Positions 32,481 through 42,208 of a stretch of DNA of 64,000 bases are shown in pieces. A program made the position numbers and the translations under genes. The stretch covers positions 1-64,000 of the forward strand of contig CALRIU020000007.1 in assembly GCA_943362175.1 (NCBI GenBank). Reading direction: 5' to 3'. This stretch comes from UBA4416 sp943362175 (GTDB lineage: Bacteria; Bacteroidota; Bacteroidia; B-17B0; Aurantibacillaceae). Each line of letters opens with the position of its first letter. Position 1 is the stretch's first letter. Below the pieces are notes generated by a model. The model worked only from the letters and a program-made list of their open reading frames with translations. It did not search any database and was not told where the DNA came from.

Positions 32481-34904
32481 TTATTCTGTTCTTAAGCTAT
32501 TAACCGGTTTTGACGTGGCGGCTTTTACGGTGTGAAAGCATACCGTGATAAAGGAGATCAACAGTACCGCTGTCCCGATACTCAAAAATAACCAGATGCT
32601 GATGTGTGTGCGGTAAGGAAAGTCATGGAGCCAGATGCTCATGGCCCACCAGGCAAAGGGAGAGGCGATGAGGATGGAAATGAGCACCAGTTTTAAAAAG
32701 TCTTTCACCAGTAAGCGGTTGATGGTAAGCACAGAGGCGCCCAGCACCTTGCGCACGCCTATCTCTTTTACCCGCTGCCGGATCATGAGCAGAACCAGCG
32801 CAAATAAGCCCAGGCATGACAGCACCACGGCGATGATGGCCGAAATGGCCAGGAGTATGGACAGTTGTTTTTCTTTGGTGTACCAGTTGTTGGTATTCTC
32901 ATCCAGGAAGGATGCCTTAAATTCCTGGCCTGGTTCGAGTTCCTTGTAGGCTTTTTCTATCGCCTTCATGGCTTGCAAAGGGTTTACTGCATTGGTTTTC
33001 ACAAACACATAGCGGATAGGCTCTATACCGGACAGATCCAGTACCAGAGGCTCCGATTGCCTGTGGAGCGAGTACAGGTGAAAATCGGAAATGACCCCCA
33101 CAATGGAATAATCGGCGATGGTCGAATCAATGGAAAACGATAGACCCGTTACTTGCTTTTCGCCGAATTGTTTTGCAAGGCTTTCGGTTACCAACACGCC
33201 GGTGAGGCTATCCGTACCATAGGCCTTACTAAAGTCGCGGCCATCCAGCAAGGTAATGTCAAGGGTTTTCAAAAAATCATAATCAACCGTCATCCAGTTG
33301 GTAGACATGCCTTTGTTCTTATACACAAAGCTGGTGGTTGATTTGGAACGGTTGCCATCCTTGCCTAAACCGATATTCATGTTGGCACCGCTGATGCTTA
33401 TAATGGACGGATCGGAGGCCAGCCTGTTCCTGAAGCCGTTTAAGACAGCCCTGCCCTGATGTGCATTTGCCACAGGCACACTAATCACCGATTCCTTATT
33501 AAAGCCTAAAGGCATGTTCCGCATAAATTCAAATTGCTTATAGGCGATGAGCGTGCAGGCCATTAAGAAACAAGCCATGGCAAACTGGAAAATGATGAGC
33601 GAGTTGCGGAAGATGCCCGGTTTCTTGAGCGATACAGAGCCTTTCAACACACTGACTGTATTCAACTTTGAAATGATGTAAGCGGGATAGCCTCCTGCCA
33701 CCAAAGACACCAGCAACAGGCCCAGAACCAGGATCACCAGCGTAGCCGGTTGGTAAAAGAAATCCAGCCTTAAGCGGGCATCGAATAATTCATTAAAAAA
33801 CGGAAACAGGCAAGTCGCTGCAAGCAGGCCGATCATCAAAGAGATGGTACACACCAACAGGCTTTCGCTCCAGATCTGGATAAAGATCTGCTTCTTCCCG
33901 GCACCAAGGCTTTTACGTACTCCTACTTCTTTACCCCGTGTAAAGGACCTGGCGATGTTCAGGTTAATAAAATTAAAGCAAGCGATGGCCAGGATAAAAA
34001 GGCTCACCAGTAAAACCGTATAAACGTATGGTCTGCTGATCACATTACCGGTTCCGATAATCCGGTGGTAATGAAACTCGCTGAGGGGCAATAAGCGGTA
34101 GGTCTGGTAATCGCCTTTCTCGTCCATCAGGTAGCCGGCGCCTTTCATGTATCCCGCATCTGTGGCATGATACTTCGCCAGCATCCACCGGCATTTATCT
34201 TCCACGGATTTTTGAGAGCCGTTTGGCGCGAGCTTGATGTAAACATCATGGCTTGAGGCAAACCAGTTATTTTTGTTTTCTGCATATTGTGATGACAGCT
34301 CGCTGTTAATCAACACATCATAGGCAATAGACGCATTTTTCGGACAATCTTTCACGACAGCGCTTACCGTTACTTCTTTCCATTGGTCGTCTACCTTGAC
34401 GGTGATTCGTTTTCCGATAGCATCTTCCTTGCCGAAAATGATACGGGCTGCCGTTTCGCTGATGACTGCATTCCCCAAATCCACTAAGGGGTTATGCGCA
34501 TTTCCTTTGACAAAAGGCACAGAAAAGATCCTGAAAAAATCATTGTCCACCAGGTTAATCTGGATATTCACTTTTTTGTCCCTGTACTCAACACTTCCAC
34601 CGCCGGAGGCATAACGGGACGCGGCTTCAATCTCCGGGATCTCCGCTTTAAGCGCAGGAGTAGCCGGATAGGACATGCCTGTTGTGAGCTTTTCACCGTT
34701 CGAAACATGGTTGGCTCTTTTATAGACTTTAAAGATGCGGCCGGAGTCTTCATAAAAATCATCGAACGAGAGCTCGAACTTTGCATTCAGAAATAACAGG
34801 ATGCTGCACAGAAAGGCGATGGCCAGACCAAAGACGTTGATGCCTGTATATATTTTGTGCTGCATCAAATTTCTGACAGCCGTTATCATATAGTTTCTAA
34901 ACAT
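32481..34904 (-). CDS. MacB/FtsX-type ABC permease 2 of 7
   Basis: An 807-residue permease with the same two-unit layout. Coupling motifs: KEVGVRKSLGAG and KEIGVRKVLGAS; the end is NPVNSLRTE. It is close to permease 5: same length, shared stretches such as LVDNDFF, GIFRNSLII, YKQFEFMR and TVDYDFLKTL, and matching spacing along the whole protein, so the two probably arose by duplication. It follows permease 3 in the same direction after 11 bases. Confidence 0.92.
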   Translation of the reverse strand: MFRNYMITAVRNLMQHKIYTGINVFGLAIAFLCSILLFLNAKFELSFDDFYEDSGRIFKVYKRANHVSNGEKLTTGMSYPATPALKAEIPEIEAASRYASGGGSVEYRDKKVNIQINLVDNDFFRIFSVPFVKGNAHNPLVDLGNAVISETAARIIFGKEDAIGKRITVKVDDQWKEVTVSAVVKDCPKNASIAYDVLINSELSSQYAENKNNWFASSHDVYIKLAPNGSQKSVEDKCRWMLAKYHATDAGYMKGAGYLMDEKGDYQTYRLLPLSEFHYHRIIGTGNVISRPYVYTVLLVSLFILAIACFNFINLNIARSFTRGKEVGVRKSLGAGKKQIFIQIWSESLLVCTISLMIGLLAATCLFPFFNELFDARLRLDFFYQPATLVILVLGLLLVSLVAGGYPAYIISKLNTVSVLKGSVSLKKPGIFRNSLIIFQFAMACFLMACTLIAYKQFEFMRNMPLGFNKESVISVPVANAHQGRAVLNGFRNRLASDPSIISISGANMNIGLGKDGNRSKSTTSFVYKNKGMSTNWMTVDYDFLKTLDITLLDGRDFSKAYGTDSLTGVLVTESLAKQFGEKQVTGLSFSIDSTIADYSIVGVISDFHLYSLHRQSEPLVLDLSGIEPIRYVFVKTNAVNPLQAMKAIEKAYKELEPGQEFKASFLDENTNNWYTKEKQLSILLAISAIIAVVLSCLGLFALVLLMIRQRVKEIGVRKVLGASVLTINRLLVKDFLKLVLISILIASPFAWWAMSIWLHDFPYRTHISIWLFLSIGTAVLLISFITVCFHTVKAATSKPVNSLRTE

Positions 34905-34915
34905 GCGCTTTTGTT

Positions 34916-37306
34916 TTATTCTGTTCTTAAGCTTTTAACTGGATTTGCGATGGCCGCTTTAATCGCCTGGAAAGAAATGGTAAAGATGGCCGTAAGCAAA
35001 GCAATCAGTAATGTCAGCAGGCCCACACTCCATCCGATGCTGATGTGAAAGGCAAAATGATTCAGCCAGCGACTCATCAACAGCCCGGAAAGCGGAAGGG
35101 CAATGGCCCCGGAGAGAAGCACCTGGAAGATAAATTTCCGGGAGATCAGCTGAACGATGCTCAGCACTGAAGCTCCCAGCACTTTCCTCACACCGATCTC
35201 TTTTATTCTTAATTCAATCATAAAAGCCGATAAGCCGAACAAGCCCAGGCAGGCCAGTAAAACCGCCAGCCCCGAAAACAGCAGGGTAATATCAACCGTT
35301 TGCGCTTCTTTGGCATAGAGTGATTTCAAATGCTGATCTAAAAACACAAAGTCAAATGCGGCATTCGGTAGGTTTTCAGAAAATATTTTTTTCACCTCTT
35401 CTATCCTGCTTTTGTCTTCGCTCATAGCCAGGCGAACCAGCATATAGGGCCTATGCTCAGTAGGCGCATTATGAAAGGCGTAGGCACCGATAGGCTCGTG
35501 CAGGGTTTGAAAATGAAAATCCTCAACAACGCCAACGATTTCATCGGCCTCGCTCACCACGTTCACCCTTTTCCCGATAGCTTCTTCTGGCGTGTAACCC
35601 AGGAACTCAATGGCTGTCCGGTTGAGCACAACCTGGAAGGTGCTGTCTTTTTCTCCCACCTGGTCGGAAATGGTTTTTCCTGCCAGCAGATGTAAGCCCA
35701 GCGCAGGAATAACCTCCGAGCCAGAGCGGCAGCTGATGATTTGTCTGTAACGCTGCGGCTGTTGCGGTTTGAAAAGCGTACGGGAACTCCCGTCTTTTCC
35801 CGGAAAAGTCTGCAGGCGGCACACGGCGCTCACCTCCGCCAGGTTTTTCAGATCGTTGATAAGGCCATTCAGCTGATCGGTATTTTCTGCGCCGGAGGTG
35901 TTGAGGCACATCACCTGCTCCGGTTTAAAGCCCAGATTCTTCGTCCGGATGAATTGCAGTTGCCTGTAAAAAACAATCGTGGAAAAGATGAGGACAATAG
36001 ATCCCGAAAACTGAATTACTACCAGCCCCTGACGCAGCAGCCCGGTAAATTTATCGCTTCTGAAATGGGTATGGAACAAATTTTTAGGATTGAAGGAGGA
36101 CAGGTACAAAGCGGGATAGAGCCCTGAAATAAAGATGATTCCCACGACAGAAACACTTACCAGGAGCAGGATCCTGCTGTTCAGTAATTGCCCCAACTGA
36201 AGCTGGCTGTGCGTGATTGTATTAAAATAAGGAAGTACGAGAATCAGCAACAGAAACGCAATGATGACCGACACCAGCACCAGTAAAGCCGTTTCGATGT
36301 AAAAGCGTTTGATCAGCTCTTTGCGGTCGGCACCCAGTGTTTTGCAGATGCCCACTTCACGGAACCGCTTTTGTGAGCGCGCCGTTGCCAGGTTCATGTA
36401 ATTGATAGCGGCAATCAGCAGAATCACAATCACCAGCAGACTTACGATGTTTACACTTTCCTTATCACCGGTATTGTTTACATAACTGTTCTGGATTCCT
36501 GCCGAGTAAAGATGAATCTCCTCAAAGGGCTGTAAGGAAAAACTGATCCAATCCTGTGAGGCCGGCTTCAGTCTTTTGGAAACGGCGGTTATTTGTTTTT
36601 CGACTTCTTTGTAATTCGCATCTTCCCGAAGCAACAGATACGTCTCGTAACTGGCGTTGCTCCAGGTCAGGTCCTGCATCCATTTTACGCTGGCAAAAGA
36701 ACCCATCATGGCTGGCTGGATAGATGAATTAGGAGGCAGGTCTTTGTAAACCGCACTTACCTCGCAAACAATAGAATTATCAACTGTGATACGCTTCCCG
36801 ATAGGGTCTTCATCGCCGAAATAGCTCCTGGCTGTACTTTCATTCAGGGCAATGGTATTCGGCCGTTGTAAGGCCGTTGCCTTATTGCCTTTCAGATAGG
36901 TAAAATCGAAAACGGTTGTCACACTCGGGTCAACCCAGTAAAGGTTGTGTTCGATAAAGGCCTTATGATCCAGTTTTATATTGGCAGGATCACCGAAGTT
37001 ATGGCGGATGAGGCGCACCTGCTCTTTCACAGCAGGAATCTCCGACTTAAAGGCAGGACCTGCGATATTCGGTGAACAGCCCCATTTTTCAGGAACGGCG
37101 CCGACATCGAGTGTGGAACGGCTGATGACACGGCAGATTCTGTTTTTATTAGACTGAAACGAATCGAAGCCCCGCTCATACTCCATGTATAAAAACAGGA
37201 GCAACGCCATCGCAATGCCAATCGCCAGACCACCAATGTTGATGAGCGAGAACAACTTATTCTTTGATAAGTTCCTGAGTGAAAGTTTTATATAGTTCTT
37301 AAGCAT
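34916..37306 (-). CDS. MacB/FtsX-type ABC permease 3 of 7
   Basis: A 796-residue permease. Coupling motifs: REVGICKTLGAD (first unit, with Cys instead of the common Arg) and KEIGVRKVLGAS; the end is NPVKSLRTE. The first periplasmic part (about residues 40-280) differs most from the others, which suggests a different partner or ligand. The start is 47 bases after the stop of permease 4. Confidence 0.92.
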   Translation of the reverse strand: MLKNYIKLSLRNLSKNKLFSLINIGGLAIGIAMALLLFLYMEYERGFDSFQSNKNRICRVISRSTLDVGAVPEKWGCSPNIAGPAFKSEIPAVKEQVRLIRHNFGDPANIKLDHKAFIEHNLYWVDPSVTTVFDFTYLKGNKATALQRPNTIALNESTARSYFGDEDPIGKRITVDNSIVCEVSAVYKDLPPNSSIQPAMMGSFASVKWMQDLTWSNASYETYLLLREDANYKEVEKQITAVSKRLKPASQDWISFSLQPFEEIHLYSAGIQNSYVNNTGDKESVNIVSLLVIVILLIAAINYMNLATARSQKRFREVGICKTLGADRKELIKRFYIETALLVLVSVIIAFLLLILVLPYFNTITHSQLQLGQLLNSRILLLVSVSVVGIIFISGLYPALYLSSFNPKNLFHTHFRSDKFTGLLRQGLVVIQFSGSIVLIFSTIVFYRQLQFIRTKNLGFKPEQVMCLNTSGAENTDQLNGLINDLKNLAEVSAVCRLQTFPGKDGSSRTLFKPQQPQRYRQIISCRSGSEVIPALGLHLLAGKTISDQVGEKDSTFQVVLNRTAIEFLGYTPEEAIGKRVNVVSEADEIVGVVEDFHFQTLHEPIGAYAFHNAPTEHRPYMLVRLAMSEDKSRIEEVKKIFSENLPNAAFDFVFLDQHLKSLYAKEAQTVDITLLFSGLAVLLACLGLFGLSAFMIELRIKEIGVRKVLGASVLSIVQLISRKFIFQVLLSGAIALPLSGLLMSRWLNHFAFHISIGWSVGLLTLLIALLTAIFTISFQAIKAAIANPVKSLRTE

Positions 37307-37353
37307 GCTCTTTTTTATGTATCACATAAACGTTTATCAGGTACCTGTTATGG

Positions 37354-39759
37354 CTATTCCGTTCTTAAGCTTTTCACCGGATTGACGAGTGCAGCCCGAA
37401 AGGCCTTATAGCCTACCGAAATCCAGGCAATGACCAGGGAAATGACCATCGCCGTGAAAAACACCGTCCAGCTGATGGTGATCTTGTACGCAAAGTTGTT
37501 GAGCCAGTTGCTCATGACATACCATGATACCGGCACCGCAATGATAAAGGCCACGCCAATCAGCAGCGTAAATTCTTTGGAGAATAATAACAGGATATTT
37601 CCTACACCTGCCCCCAGCACTTTCCGGATCCCCACTTCCTTTGTCTTCTGCACGGTCATAAACGAGACCAGCCCGTAAAGTCCGAGGCAGGAGATAAAAA
37701 TGGCAAGGCCCGAAAAGATCTTATACAACAGGGCCATCTGTTGTTCCTGTTTATAAAACTGTTCAATGTTCTCATCCATAAACACGCTGCTATAGGCATA
37801 TTCCGGATAAAATTTATCCCAGACTTTTTCGATGGCTGCTTGTGATCCGGCAAGGTTCGTACTTTTCAATTTCATGGAAACCATGCAGAACCTGCTTTTC
37901 CGGGCAGCAATCAACAAAGGCTTGACTTCCTCACGCAGCGAATTGGTTTTAAAATCCTTCACCACGCCAACAATCGTTCGCCACCTTCCTCCTCCGGTGC
38001 GGATCTGTTTTCCGACCGCCAGCTGTGGATCCCTGATATTCAGCTTCCGGATCAGGGTCTCGTTGACAACCACGCTACCCGAAGTATCGATAGCTGTGTA
38101 GGGACCTCCTGCAACGAACTTCAGATCGAAGGTTTTAAAATAATCGGCATCGCCCAGCTTGGTATAGAGCGTGAAGTTCTCATCGTCCTTGTGATCAAAG
38201 GCGAAGTTGGTTCCGGCATTGTGATCCGATGAAGGAATATCACTGCTCAGAGAAACCATACTCACCTCCGGTAGCTGCAACAGGGCCTGCTTGAAAGCCC
38301 CATGCCTGGCCTGGACAATGCTATCGCTTGAGCTGGAAACGATCAACAGCGCCTCTTTATTAAATCCGAGGTCGGCCGTTCTCACATATTCCATCTGGCT
38401 GACGGCAACGATGGTTCCGACAATCAGAATCTGTGAAATGGCAAACTGTACCACTACCAGGCCGCGCCTGAGCGAAATACCGCCGATGGTAGCTGAACTG
38501 ATCTTATTCTTTAAAGCCACCGCCGGCTTGAAGCCGGAAAGAATCAGCGCCGGATAGAACCCGGCCAGGGCAGTGACCATGACTACAATGAACAAAACAA
38601 ACAAGGCATTTTGCAGGCTGAACAAGGACAGCTCCTCCTGGATGGAAATGATGTGCTTGATGAAGGGCAGGGCCAGCCAGGCGATGATGAGCGCCAGGCA
38701 AGCAGAGAGCAGTACGATGAGATTGGTTTCGCCAAGCGCCTGGAAAAATAATTGTTTGCGGTTGCTGCCCAACACTTTTCTCACACCGATCTCTTTGGAG
38801 CGGGTGACTGCCTGGGCTGTAGACAGGTTAATAAAATTGATGCAGGCCATGATGATGATCAGGAAACCAATCATCGATAAGGTCATCAGGGTGCTTCGGC
38901 TGGTCACATGATCTCCCAGGCCGGGCACGCGCGTGTCGAAATGGATTTCGCTCAAGGGCTGCAAACTATTGCTGATTTTATGGGGCCCTGTGTTACCGTA
39001 ATATTTATTGGCTAGGTGCTTCAGCTGAGCTTCCACCTCTTCGGCTGATACTCTTTCCGGCAACTTCATAAATACCTGGAAGGCACTCGTGGTGCTGCCC
39101 CAGTCGGAGGTGTAGCCGTAATACTCATTATTTTTGATGGTAACGAAAGAGCCAATCACCGTTGTGGGAAAGTCGCTGTTGAACGGAACATCTTCGATGA
39201 CCCCACCCACTTTCATGTCCATCGCATTGTCGATTCTGATGACTTTTCCAACAGCACTTTTCCAGTCGCCAAAGTATTTCTGCGCCATCGTTCTGGTAAG
39301 TACTACCTGCCCCGGATCTTTTAAGACAGAAGCATTCCCGGCCAGCCAGCCGGTGCTGAAAATATCGAAATACTCGGGCTCACAGAAAAACACGCCGGTT
39401 TCCTCAATGAATTTTTTACCTGCTGTATTCTCCGGATCACCAACAGTGACTTGTGTATTATAGGTATAGTAAAGCCCTGCCAGCTTAATTTGTGGAAAAT
39501 CAGTCCGCAGCGCTTCCAGCGCCGGGTAAGGGATTCCGGGTGTATACTCGGAGCCATCGGGACCTTTATCCTCGGTAACCACGTGGTAAATATCGGAGTA
39601 AGCCGGCCGGAAGGTATCATAGCTTAATTCATAACGCACCACCAGGAAAATGATGAGGCAGGCAGCGATGCCGATGGCAAGGCCGGAAATATTAATAAAG
39701 CTGTAAGCCTTGTGACGTTTTAAGCTCCGTAATGCAATTTTAAAATGATTAGTGATCAT
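37354..39759 (-). CDS. MacB/FtsX-type ABC permease 4 of 7
   Basis: An 801-residue permease. The ATG at 39759 (MITNHFKIALRSL) is taken as the start because the conserved N-terminal motif begins there; a longer open frame to 39939 would reach into the end of permease 5 and is rejected. Coupling motifs: KEIGVRKVLGSN and KEVGIRKVLGAG; the end is NPVKSLRTE. It starts 11 bases after the stop of permease 5. Confidence 0.92.
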   Translation of the reverse strand: MITNHFKIALRSLKRHKAYSFINISGLAIGIAACLIIFLVVRYELSYDTFRPAYSDIYHVVTEDKGPDGSEYTPGIPYPALEALRTDFPQIKLAGLYYTYNTQVTVGDPENTAGKKFIEETGVFFCEPEYFDIFSTGWLAGNASVLKDPGQVVLTRTMAQKYFGDWKSAVGKVIRIDNAMDMKVGGVIEDVPFNSDFPTTVIGSFVTIKNNEYYGYTSDWGSTTSAFQVFMKLPERVSAEEVEAQLKHLANKYYGNTGPHKISNSLQPLSEIHFDTRVPGLGDHVTSRSTLMTLSMIGFLIIIMACINFINLSTAQAVTRSKEIGVRKVLGSNRKQLFFQALGETNLIVLLSACLALIIAWLALPFIKHIISIQEELSLFSLQNALFVLFIVVMVTALAGFYPALILSGFKPAVALKNKISSATIGGISLRRGLVVVQFAISQILIVGTIVAVSQMEYVRTADLGFNKEALLIVSSSSDSIVQARHGAFKQALLQLPEVSMVSLSSDIPSSDHNAGTNFAFDHKDDENFTLYTKLGDADYFKTFDLKFVAGGPYTAIDTSGSVVVNETLIRKLNIRDPQLAVGKQIRTGGGRWRTIVGVVKDFKTNSLREEVKPLLIAARKSRFCMVSMKLKSTNLAGSQAAIEKVWDKFYPEYAYSSVFMDENIEQFYKQEQQMALLYKIFSGLAIFISCLGLYGLVSFMTVQKTKEVGIRKVLGAGVGNILLLFSKEFTLLIGVAFIIAVPVSWYVMSNWLNNFAYKITISWTVFFTAMVISLVIAWISVGYKAFRAALVNPVKSLRTE

Positions 39760-39770
39760 ATCGTTCTTTC

Positions 39771-42194
39771 TTATTCGGTTCTTAAACTTTTGACTGGGTT
39801 TGCCATAGCGGCTTTCAGTGTATGGAAGCCCACGGTAAGCACAGCAACCAAAACAGCGGTAATGCCTACGATCAGAAACAATGTCCAGCTGATCGTCATC
39901 CTGTAGGGGAAATTCTGCAACCATTGGCTCATCAGCCACCAGGCAAGAGGCGTGGCAATGACAATGGAAAGCACTACCAGCCTTAAAAATTCTTTGGTGA
40001 GCAGGAGATTGATGTTCATCGCCGAAGCTCCCAGCACCTTCCTCACGCCGATCTCTTTCACACGCTGACCAATCATTAGCAGCGCCAGGGCAAACAATCC
40101 GAGGCAGGACAATACAATCGCAATGAGCGATGCTACTCCCAGCAGCCTCGAAAGATTTTTCTCCTTGCTATACCAGCGCTCTGTATTCTCATCCATAAAT
40201 GTTCCGCGGAATTCACGCCCGGGCTCCAGGTCTTTGTAAATCGCTTTCACCGTTTCCATCAGCTGCAGAGGTTCTTCTGTTTTTATTTTAATAAAGACAT
40301 AGTCTATCCTGCCTGCCGATGACATATCGATCATTAGGGGCTCCGTTTTCTCGTGCAGGGAATACAGGTGGAAATCAGGAATGACACCGATGATGACGGA
40401 GGGGGGCAGAGCGCTGTCTGCCACAAAGCTAAGCCCTACCGGATCCTTCACCCCAAACTGGCTGGCCATGCTTTGCGTCACGATTACCGATGTGACGGTA
40501 TCTGTGGCAAAGGACCTGCTGAAATCACGGCCCCGGAGCAGGGTAATGCCAAGCGTTTTCAGAAAGTCATAATCCACCGTCAGCATGTTGGCATTGATGT
40601 TAAGGTCTTTATACGCGAACCCTGTACTTCTCTTGGATGTGCTTCCATCCTTGCCCACTCCGATATTGATATTACTGCCGCTGACAGAAAGAACCGCCGG
40701 CTGCGAGGCCAAACGCAGGCGGAACTGTTGGGCAATGTCAGCTCCTTTTCCATAATTATACAAAGGGATGGTAATCACCGCTTCTTTGTTGATGCCGAGC
40801 GGCATGCTACGCATGTACTCAAACTGTTTATAGGCAATGACCGTGCATCCCATGAGCAGGCAGGCCATGCTGAACTGCACGATGATTAGAGAATTGCGAA
40901 AAATACCTGGCTTTTTTAAGGTAATGCTTCCTTTCAGGATGTTGGTAGCATTGAGCTTCGAAATCACCAAAGCCGGGTAACCGCCCGCAATTAAAGAAAC
41001 CACTAGGGTTCCCGCAAGCATCGCCATAATAGTCAGAGGACTGATGAACTGACCGAGGCTGAACTTCGAGCCGAATTCCCGGCTGAGCCAGGTGAACAGG
41101 GACACGGAACATCCCAGTCCGATCATCAGGGCCAGGAGACAGAGCAGAAGGCTCTCGCCCCACACTTGTAGAAAGATTTGTTTTTTTTCTGCGCCCAGGT
41201 ATTTCCGCACACCGACTTCCTTCACCCGCGTGAAAGACTGTGCGATAGTAAGGTTGATAAAATTAAAGCAGGCGATGGCCAGGATAAAAATCCCGATCAG
41301 CAAAAGCGTATACACATAGGAGTAGCTGACTTTATTATTCCCCGAGCCAATCTCTTCGTTAAGGTGAATCTCCGTAAGCGGCAAAAGCCTCATCGAAAAA
41401 TAATCGCCTTTGGCATCGCGCAGGTAGCCATTCTTCTTCATATACACGGAGTCGACGGCGTTATAGGTTTCCGTAATGCGTCGCATCTTTTCCTCCACCT
41501 GCTCCGGGCTGGCTGTGGGTGCTATCTTAATAAATACATCATGATGCTGCCAGGACCAGTTATTTTTATTGACCTCATAATCGCCATTAAGCTCCGGGCG
41601 CGCCAATACGGCAAAGGTTACGGAAGAATTATTGGGTGCATCTTCCAGCACAGCAGAAACAGACAATTCCTTCCAGTCGGGTCCGAGCTTAACCCGGATG
41701 AGCTTACCGATGGGATTTTCTTCACCAAAAATGGTACCGGCAGCCGAACGGCTGAGCGCTACGCTTCCCACATCCGGAAGCGGTGTGCCTGTATTTCCTT
41801 TGATGACCGGGAAGCTGAACATCTTAAAGAAGTCGTTATCTACCAGGTTGGTCTGCAGGTCGAATTGCTTTCCCTTATACTCCAATCCTCCGCCGGACCA
41901 CAAATACCTTGTTGCCGCTTTTACCTTCGGAATCTCTGCCTTGAGCGTCGGTGCTACGGGATAAGACATGGAGGTTCCGAATTTCTCTTCTTCTATTGTT
42001 TTGCGGTAATGGTACACTTTGAAAATAGTTTCCTTCTCCTCATGAAACTGGTCGTAGGACAGGTCGTGGGCCACGTTCATAAACAGAAAAAGGCTGCATA
42101 CAAAGGCCAGCGAAAGCCCGAACACGTTAATGAAGGCATAGGTTTTATGCTTTCTCAGGTTGCGGCAGGCAGTTATGAAATAATTCTTTAACAT
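39771..42194 (-). CDS. MacB/FtsX-type ABC permease 5 of 7
   Basis: An 807-residue permease, the closest relative of permease 2. Coupling motifs: KEVGVRKYLGAE and KEIGVRKVLGAS; the end is NPVKSLRTE. The N-terminus reads N-Y-F-I-T-A-C-R-N-L. Both permease 2 and permease 5 have the SGxNxNIGxGKDG loop in the second periplasmic domain. It follows permease 6 after 14 bases. Confidence 0.92.
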   Translation of the reverse strand: MLKNYFITACRNLRKHKTYAFINVFGLSLAFVCSLFLFMNVAHDLSYDQFHEEKETIFKVYHYRKTIEEEKFGTSMSYPVAPTLKAEIPKVKAATRYLWSGGGLEYKGKQFDLQTNLVDNDFFKMFSFPVIKGNTGTPLPDVGSVALSRSAAGTIFGEENPIGKLIRVKLGPDWKELSVSAVLEDAPNNSSVTFAVLARPELNGDYEVNKNNWSWQHHDVFIKIAPTASPEQVEEKMRRITETYNAVDSVYMKKNGYLRDAKGDYFSMRLLPLTEIHLNEEIGSGNNKVSYSYVYTLLLIGIFILAIACFNFINLTIAQSFTRVKEVGVRKYLGAEKKQIFLQVWGESLLLCLLALMIGLGCSVSLFTWLSREFGSKFSLGQFISPLTIMAMLAGTLVVSLIAGGYPALVISKLNATNILKGSITLKKPGIFRNSLIIVQFSMACLLMGCTVIAYKQFEYMRSMPLGINKEAVITIPLYNYGKGADIAQQFRLRLASQPAVLSVSGSNINIGVGKDGSTSKRSTGFAYKDLNINANMLTVDYDFLKTLGITLLRGRDFSRSFATDTVTSVIVTQSMASQFGVKDPVGLSFVADSALPPSVIIGVIPDFHLYSLHEKTEPLMIDMSSAGRIDYVFIKIKTEEPLQLMETVKAIYKDLEPGREFRGTFMDENTERWYSKEKNLSRLLGVASLIAIVLSCLGLFALALLMIGQRVKEIGVRKVLGASAMNINLLLTKEFLRLVVLSIVIATPLAWWLMSQWLQNFPYRMTISWTLFLIVGITAVLVAVLTVGFHTLKAAMANPVKSLRTE

Positions 42195-42208
42195 CTTGGT
42201 CTTTGGTT

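Noticed and set aside
37354..39939. Longer permease 4 with 60 extra N-terminal residues
   Set aside because: The extension reads across the stop region and the end of permease 5, has no membrane or family similarity, and the conserved N-terminus starts at 39759.
41178..42191. 337-codon plus-strand frame opposite permease 5
   Set aside because: The permease is clearly the real gene; the opposite frame is a by-product of its codon use.
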